60,000 nucleotides of DNA from Hydractinia symbiolongicarpus. Its lineage: Eukaryota > Cnidaria > Hydrozoa > Anthoathecata > Hydractiniidae. The stretch is from the NCBI RefSeq assembly GCF_029227915.1, contig NC_079887.1, positions 24,055,650 to 24,115,649 of the forward strand, read 5' to 3'. The translations under genes and the position numbers were made by a program. Below are positions 9,534 to 18,605 of this stretch, piece by piece; positions within the stretch are counted from its first letter, which is position 1, and the number at the start of each line of letters is the position of its first letter. Below the pieces are notes generated by a model. The model worked only from the letters and a program-made list of their open reading frames with translations, was not told where the DNA came from and searched no databases.

Positions 9534-10375
9534 AGCTGTGGCTCATGGTTAAGATGTGACGATAAAGCAGTTGTTAGAGTTGCACCATCTGATTTAAATA
9601 ACTCTCCTGTGTATGTTTTGTTTTTTGTGAAAATGTAAAAATTGTCTGATTAACATTCACATAAAAGGGGGAGGGTTATTTTTCCCTAGCGGTTTTGTAT
9701 TACCCCAACTGTTTCTGTCACAAGCAGTCAACTGTGAACCTAGAGTTTGCTCACTCTTCACTCTCTTATAGAGTAATCATAAGAAGCATAGCAAGGGGTA
9801 CAAAGTGGGGTGCGACGACCCCACTTTGTACCTCAGTCCAGTAGGAAGGCCAAGTTTGCTCACTTGGTCTACAGGGTTAACGATCCTGCTGTACCCATAG
9901 TTACTCTTGTAAGAAGCTCTGCAACGGGGTGTCAAATTTCTCTTTCATGTCTTCATGGTTTTACGCCCACGCATATCACCCCAGTAACTTCAGGTTGGTC
10001 CTGACCAAGGCTGGTCCTAAGCATCAATCATCTGTGTAAGGCTGAGTGTTGGGATCCCGTAACACGTGTAAAGCTACAGCCAGGTTCACAAGTCCTGGCG
10101 CATATGTAGTTGTTTGCCCCCTTTTTATAGTTTTTATTTATTTGTATATATACGTTTAATTTCAATATATGTTGGTTTTTTTGTTTTGTTGTTGCAGTAT
10201 TTGTATTGTCCAGACGGTTGCTTTTTCAGTTAACTTGGTTGAACAGACTATCCTTGTAAAAGGGAGCATAGAGATCTTTAGAGGGTTTAACCTCTACCAC
10301 TTAAAATGAGAGTGATTAGACGAGTCGAATCACTACAGGTTGCTGTTTTGTTATCTTATAATCAATAATAAAAAG
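9534..10375 (+). mobile_element. RLE-USP LINE, copy B (5'-truncated)
   Basis: The copy starts inside the His-box end of the USP domain. Positions 9534-9638 encode SWLRCDDKAVV..SDLNNSPVYVLFFVKM followed by TAA, aligning with TWFKCNDR..NNSSSYILFF of copy A. The same 3' UTR architecture as copy A follows. An extended hairpin at 9794-9834 has perfect 14-bp arms GGTACAAAGTGGGG around the loop TGCGACGA. A second module lies near 9920-9984, a branched CTGTG..GGCTG..CAGCC part at 10030-10105, and a terminal AGAGG/CCTCT hairpin near 10282. A single open stretch with everything upstream missing is classic 5' truncation during target-primed reverse transcription. An open frame over 9810-10004 is accidental. 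Confidence 0.75.
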
Positions 10376-10589
10376 GATTAACCATTAACGTGAAAACATT
10401 AGGCTTATTAGCAAGAAATCCTTTTTGCTCCAAATGTTTAGCGAATGTTTGATTTAGCAATTGCGCGGAAAAAAGTAATCAAATATGGCAGCTGTTCAAG
10501 GGCTTAGAGAGGTTCGTTAAGCTATTCTTCTTGTGTGTGCTTTTGATGCGATCGCCGACGAAGAATATTTCTATTCTTGTTATCAGAGT

Positions 10590-11521
10590 TAAATGTGTCA
10601 GGAGAACTTTATCCTTACTGGAATTTTCCTACATTTGACATGAACTTATGGGATGATTAACGCTGTCTAACTGGACTGAGATTTCGCAAACAGATTTGAG
10701 TTACTTAAAAAATGCCCTCCAATTACCAGGTACGATTGTGACTATTCAAAGTACAGTTTGTTCAGGAATGTAGGGTTATGCATCTTTCTCAAGCGCTTAG
10801 CAATCTCTTGATTTTCAGATATTGTTCCTAGTTTTGGACGTAATTCTACCGAGTTATCCTTGATTTACAACTTTGTAATTAGACTTTCTTTATGAAAATC
10901 ACAATCACAGAATAAACTCATGGAACCAAGCTTTCTTACAACCGACCAAACTGCAACAATATTCAGACACAATATATCAGAAAGGTGTACCGCTGCTGAA
11001 TTGTTTCGGTTTTGTTGATGGAACAGTCATAAGAATAGCCAGGCCCAAACAAAACCAAAGAGTAGGTTACAATGGTCATAAACGTGTGCACGCTGTGGCG
11101 TTTCAGAGTATTGCTTTGCCAAATAGACGTATCACTAACTTCAAAGGGCCATTTGAAGGAAGACAACAGCACCATGCTGCTGCAATCAGGGACATTAACT
11201 ACAAGCCCATGCATGGTATAACGGTCAAGCTCTTTGCATTAATGAGGAACCTGCTTATCCTCTGTCTGTGCATATACAAACACATTACACCCGCAAGCCA
11301 AGAGTGCAGTACGAGTGTTGGTAGAATGGTTGGTTGGCGATGTAAGAAATATTTTTAAATTTGTGGATTACAATAAGGATATGACATTTGCCCGAAGTCC
11401 AGTTAGCAAGGCAGTGCTGCTTTGTCGTATATTGTATAATGCACAGACATGTTTCTATTGTAACATGACCTCCAGTTATTTCGAAGAGGAGCCACCGACT
11501 CCACAAGAATATTTTCAATGA
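10590..11521 (+). pseudogene. Harbinger/ISL2EU-type DDE transposase relic
   Basis: Conserved pieces appear in order in shifting frames. They are YWNFPTFDMNLWDD (about 10612), PRFGRNSTELSLIYNFV (about 10830), and a long open part from about 10913 with LNCFGFVDGTVIRIARP (first Asp) and YNGHKRVHAVAFQSIALP. EPAYPL at about 11245 corresponds to the usual GDPAYPL. VEWLVGDVRNIFKFVDY and CNMTSSYFEEEPPTPQEYF end at TGA, 11521. This is the standard order of DDE_Tnp_4 proteins. At least three frame breaks make it non-functional. No terminal repeats were found. Confidence 0.75.
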
Positions 11522-11880
11522 ATATACACTATGAACAAAATATAAAAATATTTTGATCAAAAAATATCAGTTTCTAATATATATTATACAGTATGTAGGT
11601 GTCTTTATGAAAACATAATAAATATATTTTAAAAAATATCAAAATTCTGAGGACAAAACTTATTTCTCTTTCAAATGTGATTCCTGGTTTTTTGTATAAT
11701 AACATGTTTAATCTTGTAGAAAAAGTAGCTTTTGATGATTTGACTATCACAACAAAAAATAACAACAAAACATTTCAACGTTTAAAGTTCCAAGTGTGGC
11801 AAAAGTTCAATTTTATTATTATTTTTATTTTGAGAAACATAGTCATGAACATTTAGAATTGTTGTTGTTAGTTTATGAGT
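11522..11880. other. A/T-rich intergenic stretch
   Basis: This lies between the Harbinger relic and copy C. I see no coding sequence or repeat family I can support. Confidence 0.35.
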
Positions 11881-11909
11881 TGTAAAATATTTCTCTGCTG
11901 ATCTGCATA

Positions 11910-12626
11910 ATGTACTGCTTGTTGTTGGATGCTCGATTGAAAAGCTGGGAGCATATTTGTATCTCAGCTGCGAAGGGAAGTGCATTTAATATCTTTGCTC
12001 AGCACGACGTCCCCGAGGTTCTTGAATATCTCCTACCTGGTCTGTCATTAGACTTTCCATTTCTTAGAAGTCTCTTTAGTACTGGCATCAAGACATCAAC
12101 CACTTGAAATTCTTGTCATATTACCAGTTCCTCAGAAGTTATAGCACCATGCATCCAACTTTCTCTGCACCCTACGTTACAATCTTCCTTAGATAATTTC
12201 TTTGAAAGCGAGGAGTTGTCAGACACCAATGCCTACTTCTGCCATGTTTTCAACGCTCATCAAACTGCTCTAGTTGAAAAAGAGGTAGTAGTAGAGGTAG
12301 TAGGTTCCCATCTCATTTTACAGCTAAAACGTTTTGCCAGTGCCAATGGCCTTGTGTCAAAAATTGCCTCTCGTATTACTGCGTACCCTGGTACCCTTTT
12401 CATACCTTTTACTGTAGATGGAGAAGTGAAATTTCGTAAAAATTTTCAATTAAGGGCTATTATCAACCATTGCGGCAACTTAAATAATTGTCACTACACA
12501 ACCATAGCCTTCGACCAAATGGTTCACAGGTGGATACATTGCAACGATAGAGCAGTAATTTTCTGTGATGACCGCCTTATTAACAGCCACGAGTCATATG
12601 TTTTCTTTTTAGAAGGGCTGAGATAA
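11910..12626 (+). pseudogene. USP protease domain, C-terminal two thirds, copy C
   Basis: The reading opens with QHDVPEVLEYLL, the motif after the Cys box in USPs (copy A: QQDVPEILQVVF). A stop falls near 12107, and the reading continues in another frame with SLDNFFESEELSDTNAYFCH and LILQLKRFASANG. It ends with the His box INHCGNLNNCHYTTIAFDQ, WIHCNDRAV and SYVFFLEGLR. The catalytic His and the CND Asp are kept, but the Cys box is lost to truncation. The zinc-binding CPQC of copy A is CHVF here, so one zinc pair is broken. The sequence differs strongly from copy A and is closest to copy E, showing that at least two old lineages of this domain coexist. Confidence 0.75.
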
Positions 12627-12645
12627 TATTTTAACCAGAATAAGT

Positions 12646-12901
12646 CAGCAAGGGGGCTTGACTACACTCAGTCTTGTCTTTAGAGAGTGACGACTCCACT
12701 TATTACCGCAGTCAAAAATAAAACAAAATCAAATAAAAATTAAGTTAGCAAGGGGGTTTGATCATACTAGGTCTTGTCTTGGAGAGTGACGACTCCACTT
12801 ATTACCCCAGTTAAAAAAAAATATATATATATATTAGCAGGGGGGTTTGATCACACATGATCTTGTCTTTGGAGAGTAACGACTCCACTTATTACCTGAG
12901 T
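12646..12901 (+). repeat. three tandem hairpin modules in copy C 3' UTR
   Basis: Units of about 66-68 bases at 12646-12713, 12746-12812 and 12834-12901 are separated by A-rich spacers. Each begins AGCAAGGGGG or a close variant, has an inner stem-loop GGAG-AGTGACGA-CTCC (or AGTAACGA), and ends CTTATTACC-CAG. Related modules occur in copies A, B, D and F. Bases in the stems vary between copies while pairing is kept, and the ACGA loop is nearly constant. This suggests a selected RNA structure rather than simple satellite expansion. Confidence 0.65.
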
Positions 12902-12961
12902 TAAAAACAAAGAATAGCACAGTTGAACAGAAAGTGGTCAAAGTTTACTTTAGGAAGATAG

Positions 12962-13024
12962 GGATGTCTAGTTTCTGCTGATGACCGTGCGCGGACCTCT
13001 TCGAGGTGACCCAGCTAGACATCC
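12962..13024 (+). other. branched RNA element, copy C version
   Basis: The predicted fold has an outer stem GGATGTCTAG/CTAGACATCC (12962-12971 with 13015-13024), an inner CTG/CAG stem and two adjacent hairpins, CCG-TGCG-CGG and ACCTC-TTC-GAGGT. Homologous elements in copies D (13894-13957) and E (18359-18422) keep the fold with paired base changes. The element contains CTGATGA by chance resemblance to the hammerhead core, but the rest of a hammerhead is missing. Confidence 0.6.
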
Positions 13025-13256
13025 AGGGTACTTGGGTCGAAACCTACCTGCCCTTGGTGAAAGTTCTATTCATCCTTTTTATTTTTTTATATATATATTT
13101 TTTAATTGATTCCTTGTAAAAAGAGAGAATTGTACTTTGAGAGGCATTTTCTCTAGATGATTACAACCTCTAGCTTATTTCCAAAGACCTAACAGGTTGA
13201 GTTCATCATTGCGGTGGCTTGCCACCTCTTTGTAAATTACTTCCTTTCTAATCCAT

Positions 13257-13445
13257 TTAGGATTTTTGTAGGCTAATTTTTTTACATCGCTTAGCTTCCT
13301 TCTGCTCCTGTAATTCTTTATCATGAGCCATTTTTTTCCGCAAAAAATTTATTGCCTCTGATGTTGAGCGTCTATTTCTTTTCGAGCTACTTGGTTCTTC
13401 ATCTTCGTCGTCTTCTTTTCTTAGTTTCGCCGATTCTTTTTATGG
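13257..13445 (-). pseudogene. Harbinger-associated Myb/SANT-like protein, C-terminal fragment
   Basis: On the minus strand 62 codons are open between stops: a charged stretch (KLRKEDDEDEEPSSSKRNRR) and then STSEAINFLRKKMAHDKELQEQ. A low-complexity acidic linker followed by a Lys/Glu/Gln-rich helix with 'EAI-FLR-KM' is typical of the C-terminus of Myb/SANT or MADF-like proteins encoded by Harbinger transposons. No DNA-binding domain is visible upstream. The identity is tentative. It abuts the 3' end of copy C directly, so copy C may have inserted beside or into it. Confidence 0.35.
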
Positions 13446-13689
13446 CTGTCTCTAGTGCTTTCTGCTGCTATAAATTTGCAGTGTTTTCTTCTCTTCTACA
13501 GCAAGTTCGTGTTTCAGAGTTTGTATTTACTTATGGTAATGTCATATTTTATAGTAAAAATCATTGTGTGTAAAGTACTCAAGATACATGCATCGAAAAT
13601 CAGTTATATTTTCATGATTTGCTTGCATTTTCTTGTAAAAAGAAATATTTGAGTATGTTGGTGTTAGCCCCAGGACACCATAACATAAT

Positions 13690-14205
13690 CCACTCAAAAC
13701 TTTTTTTTGTTAGAGTGACGACTCCACTTATTACCCCAGTCAAAAAGAAAAAAACTAAAAAACAAAATAAAAATTATGTCAGCAAGGGGGTTTGACTACA
13801 CTGGTCTTATCTTTGGAGAGTAACGACTCCACTTCTTACCCCAGTCTCACAAGATTGTACAGAGTAGGACAGATGAAAAGTTATGGATGAAAGAAATGTC
13901 TAGTTTCTGCTGAAGACTGTTCGCAGACCTCTTTTGAGGTGACTCAGCTAGACATTTTGGGTATCTTGGTTCAGGAATATGAGTCGAAACCCTTGTACCC
14001 TTTACAGAAGTCCTGTCCTACTCTCTCTGTCTGTTGGTTTGTTCAATTTTTGTGCGAATTATCTCCTTGGAAAAAGGAAGAATTGTGTTCCTTTATATGA
14101 GCATATTCTTTGGAGGAGTGAAACCTCTAGAATTTAAATTTTAAGACTTAACTGGTCGAGTTTATCATTGTGCGTGCACTTTGTAATTTTCATTCTTATT
14201 CTTTA
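13690..14205 (+). mobile_element. RLE-USP LINE, copy D (3' UTR only)
   Basis: It starts inside a hairpin module (GAGTGACGACTCC at about 13712), followed by a complete module at 13780-13848. The branched RNA element at 13894-13957 has outer stem AAATGTCTAG/CTAGACATTT, inner CTGA/TCAG and hairpins CTG-TTCG-CAG and ACCTC-TTTT-GAGGT. A terminal part with AAACCTCTAG and CACTTTGTAATTTTCATTCT is shared with copy E. No protein-coding part remains, so this is an extreme 5' truncation. Confidence 0.7.
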
Positions 14206-14750
14206 TAAACAATATATTCATAATAACTAGGGGAACCTAAAAGTAGAACTTATTTCTCGACATTGATTACAATTTGGAGATTATGGGTAGGCCTCAATTC
14301 AAGTTGTTTGCTCATTCCCCGTATTGAAAAAAAAGAATTAATTAAATTCAAGAAGGGCCCGATCATAATATGAACTTTTGCAATTTCATGAAATAGAGTA
14401 AAAACTACAAAGAAAAAAACAAACTTTAACTCATTTCATGACTGCATTGTTTATATGTTTAGCAATATTTCACTCGTTGGGTATTGTACATTAGGAGCCT
14501 GGGGAGCTGGAGTATACATTTACTTCAATGTACATCCAAGATGATCAGAGTTGAAAAAAAAATGATTACTAAACACTTTTACAAACAAAATTAGTCTTCT
14601 CTAAACCGTCAAAACCCAGGGTAAATGAGAACAATACGCTTATACAACCAGACCTTGTAGCCTAGGCCGCTAGAATAAGCACAAGGTTATCTCAAATGAA
14701 ACACTTAGTTTACTTCGCAGTCCAAAAATCTTAAGAGTCAATTAACAAAA
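14205..14750. other. intergenic stretch, nothing recognised
   Basis: A/T-rich sequence between copy D and the Helitron-type ORF fragments. I see no gene or repeat I can support. Confidence 0.35.
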
Positions 14751-14754
14751 TTTG

Positions 14755-15110
14755 TCACAATGACCAGAGAAACAAAAGCTTACCATCAATTTCAATGTTC
14801 AAATTTTTTGACGCTGTAGCAGATGTTTTGTCACTCGCTGCAGGTGTAGAAGAACTAACAGCTTTTTTACTGCTCGCATCTCCTGATAATGTAGTAGAAA
14901 TTCTGTCACTTGTCGCAGATGTTGAAGTGTTGAATTGATCAGGCTTGGCTAATTTAAAAAAAGTACTATAAACTCTATTACTGGGGTGATCAACAGAACC
15001 ATGATGCTTTTTGGAAGGCAACAGAAATGTAAAATGGCCCTTCAGAAATTTTACGCTTGAATGCTTCAATTCTATCTTGCATCCTATTTTTTTCTCTATA
15101 TACTACCTTA
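14755..15110 (-). pseudogene. Helitron-type ORF fragment (EGPFY motif region)
   Basis: On the minus strand RIEAFKRKISEGPFYI is followed by a Ser/Thr/Ala-rich stretch with repeats of SATSDRIST type. 'F-IREGPYYIC' is a motif I recall just upstream of the helicase-like part of large Helitron ORFs in cnidarians and fish. Its place directly downstream of the 2A/protease ORF (15212-16315) fits that layout. It decays into low-complexity sequence and is not functional. Confidence 0.4.
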
Positions 15111-15211
15111 GCTATACAATTCGATTATTTTAACTTTTCATGTTTTGTTGAATTTTTTTTTTTTTTTTTTTTGCTCATGGTACAAATTTTTCCATTTTGA
15201 ATCAGGTGTAG

Positions 15212-16315
15212 TCATGGCTGGGAAAGATTTTTTTTTAAAGTATTACTGGTTTCAGATCCAATTTTCAATATCCTAGTAAATTGCACTTCATACTGCAAAG
15301 GTGTCTCTTGTGTTAAAGGCAAATACGTTAAACAAATGTATTTTTCCACTTGTAGCAATGAGGAGAATTTGAGCGAAACTGAAGTACCAGTATTATTATT
15401 TGGTATAGACCCATCTTGATCACGACAATGTGAATCAAATAAAAAATAATTCTTTTTAGTCCGTAAAACTCCCACCGTAAATTCGCCAATTATTAATAAT
15501 AAGCCATTACCTACCTACATCATCATTTCTGGATCCCAAATAAAGTTGGTAAAAATCTTTCATTTGGGGACTGAATATAAGTTATCAGCAAAATCAATAA
15601 CAGTAGGGAGTTCAGGAATGGAAAGTGGTCCTGTGACATTTAGTATGCAAAATATTTCATTACCTTTGGTTAGAATATGATCTAAATCATGTGCGGTCCA
15701 TAAAGCAACACGGCGATGTGTACTTGAAGCTATAAAAAACAAACAAATACATAAGCACTGCAAACCAGCAGAAATTCCAAACTTTTCGTCACCCTGATGA
15801 GAAGATGCCTTGACAGTCTTCAAAACATTGTATGTTCCAGGACCAGGGTTAGTCTCAACATCACCTGCTTGGGCAAGCAAGAGGAGTTTGATCTTGCACA
15901 ATGTAATCATCAAAATTATTGAAAGGCCTAATAGTTGTACTACCACGTCCCGAAAGCCATAGTTTTGCACAAGTTCACCAGCATTTTGAGCAATCTTTTT
16001 CATCCGACTAGCATTTTTGCATGTACCATAAAAGGCACCAATTGCAGATCTGTAGGTTTCTATTGATATATTTGTGTACAGTACACCTATTTGAATAAAA
16101 GCCACTGTATCAATGGAGTTTGATTCAAGTCGCTTTTCTAGCGACGTTTTCCTCAATCCGACCAAGTGACGTGTCTCGTATTGCCAAGAAGGGGCAAAAT
16201 AATAAGTAATAAAGTGATGAAAATGATAATAAAAAATAATGATAAGTAAAATTGAAAACAAATTAAAAAATACACTTTCACTTCTTCTATTTTCCTCAGC
16301 GACTTTAACACCCAA
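15212..16315 (-). pseudogene. Helitron-type N-terminal ORF: membrane segments, 2A peptide, cysteine protease
   Basis: The main frame (16315-15560) has a hydrophobic segment (FSILLIIIFYYHFHHFITYYF), a middle part with RSAIGAFYGTCKN, and a second hydrophobic segment (LGLSIILMITLCKIKLLLL). A perfect 2A-like ribosome-skipping motif GDVETNPGP follows (15865-15839). Downstream comes a cysteine-protease N-terminus, SSHQGDEKFGISAGLQCLC, whose Cys is the likely nucleophile, and then WTAHDLDHILTKGNEIF. After a frame disruption near 15480-15560 the second half (15475-15212) shows YFLFDSHCRD with the likely catalytic His, then SVSLKFSSLLQVEKYI. The Cys/Asp-Ser-His pairing matches OTU/C76-like proteases found in Helentron-type Helitrons. 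The first frame lacks an ATG at 16315, so the true start is unknown. Confidence 0.65.
15839..15865 (-). other. 2A-like ribosome-skipping motif
   Basis: The codons spell G-D-V-E-T-N-P-G-P in frame, matching the D-x-E-x-N-P-G-P consensus exactly, and are preceded by the Leu-rich helix typical of active 2A sequences. Translation would separate the upstream membrane-segment peptide from the downstream protease. 2A motifs are known in invertebrate retroelements and some other genes. Confidence 0.8.
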
Positions 16316-16359
16316 ACTCGAAAAACTAATTGGCGGTCTCTACTGTATTTCACATGTTT

Positions 16360-17085
16360 TTGGGCCGTTTATCAAATATTATCCGACATTTGTTTTCGCC
16401 CTATGAGCAAAAGCTACTCTGAAAATGCTCTTTGTCATCCCACATTCATCTCGCCCCAATTCAAGAAAATGACTGCTTTTCTGTTTTTATCCAAGTTTAC
16501 CCATTCAGTTGTATAACATTTTCCAGATCCATTGAATTTTATAATCATTTCGCCCGCGCTGCTATCGATCTTCAATTAATTGATCTGCTCACAAAATGAG
16601 CAAGGTTGTGAAATTGGTTGATGCAAATAATGTACAAAAAATAGGATTGATGGCGTGAAAAGACATCTAAACAGAAAGATAAAAAGGAAAGTGAAAACGA
16701 AAATAATGAAGAAAAAGTCCACTGATGTTACCAGTCTTCGAAGTCGTACTACCATGGTCAGAAGACAAACACGCTACCACTGCGCCACATGCACTGACCA
16801 GTTGAGACTATTTTCAAAGATATCTCAGAAATATTCTATGCTATAACAGCAAATTGCTCTACTAGAGTACATATCCACTAAAAATACAATTTGATAGTAA
16901 AACAATATTGTTATTGTGGACATTAGGGAAGTAAGCAAGGGAATTGATAAAGAAACATCACTAAGTTAGTAACGAAGGTGTGACTCGAACTCACTTTAAA
17001 TCCCGTTTGGTGCTCAGAGAGCCAAAAAATTTCCATTTTGGGACGAACAGCTGTATTTGAATACCCTAGCATCTGCGAGCTAATG
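16360..17085. other. intergenic stretch with a tRNA-like sequence
   Basis: Apart from the tRNA-like piece at 16720-16797 I see nothing coding. A second short B-box-like piece (GTTCGAGTC on the minus strand near 16985-16995) may be another SINE scrap. Confidence 0.3.
16720..16797 (-). repeat. tRNA-derived sequence (SINE head or tRNA pseudogene)
   Basis: On the minus strand GTGGCGCAGTGGTAGCG matches a pol III A box in a tRNA D-arm (stem GCGC/GCGT). TTGTCTTCTGACC could be an anticodon loop, and GACTTCGAAGACTGG contains a weak B box. The strand then runs to a CTTTTT stop. A regular cloverleaf with a good T-arm cannot be drawn, so a decayed tRNA or SINE head is more likely than a working tRNA gene. 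Confidence 0.35.
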
Positions 17086-17389
17086 TAACAATTGGTGTGT
17101 ACATTTCTTTGCTGTTGAAGTAGGAGCTAGGGCGTTTTATTCCGAAACAGTTAGAATCTGCCTCCGTTGCCTCGACTTTTCTAACATGTCTGTGCGTTCC
17201 ACTCTGAAATCTCTTTGTGAGTCATCTATGCGATCATCTTTTTACATCCGGCTATCTCGAGATTCTTTTTCTTAGTTGCTCAGAGGGGCTAATATTATTG
17301 CAAGAGTTGCAAGTAGTGCAGATTTTCACACGAGTGTTTGAATAATCTACCAAAGAAAGGAAAGGCTAAGGACAACTCTGGTATGAGAT

Positions 17390-17791
17390 ACTTAAGAATT
17401 TTTAGGGCATCTTGCTGGAAGAACGGATTGAAAGCAGCCCCCTGTATTAGAAACAAGGCCTTTTAATGCATTTAGAACTAAAGAAGGGTTCACTGGAACC
17501 TTGGAGGAGGATAATTTGCGCAGAGTACTTACAAAACTTCTACCTTTCGCCATATGGGAATCATTGGGAGAGATGGCTGTGGCGACTGCGAATAAGATAT
17601 AAAAACATTGCAAAATGGAATTGATGTAAACATGTGTTGCCCAAATTTAGCAAGCCGCTGTTGCTGCTTAGTGATTCTTGTGCAGGCAAGGTAGTGGAGC
17701 TCATTGTTTCGCCCTGGGGATTCGTGTCCTTAAAGCTAGTGGTCGAAGTTGCTTGTGACTTGCATGATTTCTTTAAAACAGTTGGTATCAA
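17390..17791 (-). pseudogene. inverted USP Cys-box segment of copy E
   Basis: On the minus strand SGLLNLGNTC (about 17660-17631), followed after a one-base slip by INSILQCFYILFAVAT, is a USP Cys box; compare GLINKGNTCYANSILQAL of copy A. VPVNPSLVLNALKGLVS follows, matching SPIDPSNFL-ALQNRMHAL of copy A. The reading ends near a CPKNS stretch that corresponds to the QDVPEIL region in another frame. The nucleophile Cys is present, but the segment is reversed relative to the rest of copy E, so it can no longer be read with it. Confidence 0.68.
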
Positions 17792-17799
17792 TTGAGCAG

Positions 17800-18255
17800 T
17801 ATGCTGTTGTTCCCTACCAGAAAGTCCATTTCTTCAACCGCCCTTGACATCGACTGTACAATCTGCAGTAGATAAATTTTTGGAGAGCAAAGAATTGTCA
17901 AGCGGTAACTCGTACTTCTGTCACTACTGCAATAGTCACCAAACTGCAACAGTTGAAAAAGGGTCGCAGAGTGCATTTCAATTTTCATTCTGCAATTAAA
18001 GCGTTTTGCCTATCACTAAGTTCTTGTGTCTAAGGTTTGGTCTCCTGTCACATCTTACCCGGCACCTCTCTTGTCACAAGCACTACAACTTAAGGGCTGT
18101 AGTAACCACTCTGGAAATTTAAACAATGGCCATTACACTACTGTTGTTTATAACCAAGTGCATGGTATGTTGCTTCATTGCAATGACAGAGCAGTAGTCC
18201 TTGCAAACAAAGCTTGCTAAATGATGTACAACCTCATCCTTTTCCTTAAAGAGCT
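17800..18255 (+). pseudogene. USP His-box half of copy E
   Basis: Pieces in order are KFLESKELSSGNSYFCHYCN with one CxxC zinc pair intact, then HQTATVEKG. LQLKRF-like sequence follows after a frame shift near 17990. The His box reads CSNHSGNLNNGHYTTVVYNQ, with LHCNDRAVV and a decayed end near 18250. The catalytic His and the CND Asp are retained. Two or more frameshifts break it. It is closest to copy C. Confidence 0.7.
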
Positions 18256-18358
18256 TAGGTAAATTGCAGTCAGCACCACAACTTTCGGCCTATGTCAACA
18301 ACGGGGCGTGACTATTCTTTTTTTTGTAGTCCTATCTTTGAAGAGTTATTGATAAAAG

Positions 18359-18422
18359 AAATATCTAGTTCCTGCTGAGGACTGTTTGCAGACCTCTTTT
18401 GAGGTGACTCAGCTAGATATTT
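18359..18422 (+). other. branched RNA element, copy E version
   Basis: Outer stem AAATATCTAG/CTAGATATTT, inner stem CTGAG/CTCAG and hairpins CTG-TTTG-CAG and ACCTC-TTTT-GAGGT. Compared with copies C and D, at least three outer-stem positions differ and each change is matched on the other arm. Confidence 0.65.
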
Positions 18423-18605
18423 TGGGGACCTTGGTTCAGGAATATGAGTCGAAACCCTTGCCTGACCTACTCTCTCTCTTTGTTTGTTTGTTAAATTTTT
18501 GTGCCAAATTTTATATGAACATATTCCTTGGAACCTCTAAAATTTAAATTTTGAGACTTAACTGGCAGAGTTTATCATTGTGTGTCCACTTTGTAATTTT
18601 CATTC

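Larger units (their letters stand above)
11880..13256 (+). mobile_element. RLE-USP LINE, copy C (5'-truncated)
   Basis: It contains the C-terminal two thirds of the USP domain (11910-12626). The family 3' UTR follows: three tandem hairpin modules (12646-12901), a branched RNA element (12962-13024), a GATTACAACCTCTAG tail element (13158-13172) and the terminal GCCACCTCTTTGTAAATTA shared with copy F. The 5' boundary is approximate because the truncation point lies in A/T-rich sequence. Confidence 0.72.
17085..18605 (+). mobile_element. RLE-USP LINE, copy E (with internal inversion)
   Basis: On + it begins with the RLE C-terminal signature VHFFAVEVGARAFYSETV (about 17098-17150) and a following piece ending YIRLSRDSF. 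The next segment, 17390-17791, holds the N-terminal half of the USP domain on the opposite strand. The C-terminal half (17800-18255) is again on +. The tail contains the branched RNA element (18359-18422) and the terminal CACTTTGTAATTTTCATTCTT. All parts expected are present, with the middle one flipped. Confidence 0.72.

Noticed and set aside
9810-10004. Open frame of 64 codons in the copy B tail
   Set aside because: It overlaps the structured 3' UTR; the homologous region of copy A is not open in the same way.
12962-13024. Possible hammerhead ribozyme because of CTGATGA
   Set aside because: The GAAA segment and the third helix of a hammerhead are missing, and the homologous elements in copies D and E lack CTGATGA.
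16720-16797. Functional tRNA gene
   Set aside because: A box is good but the T-arm and acceptor stem do not pair properly, so I call it tRNA-derived only.
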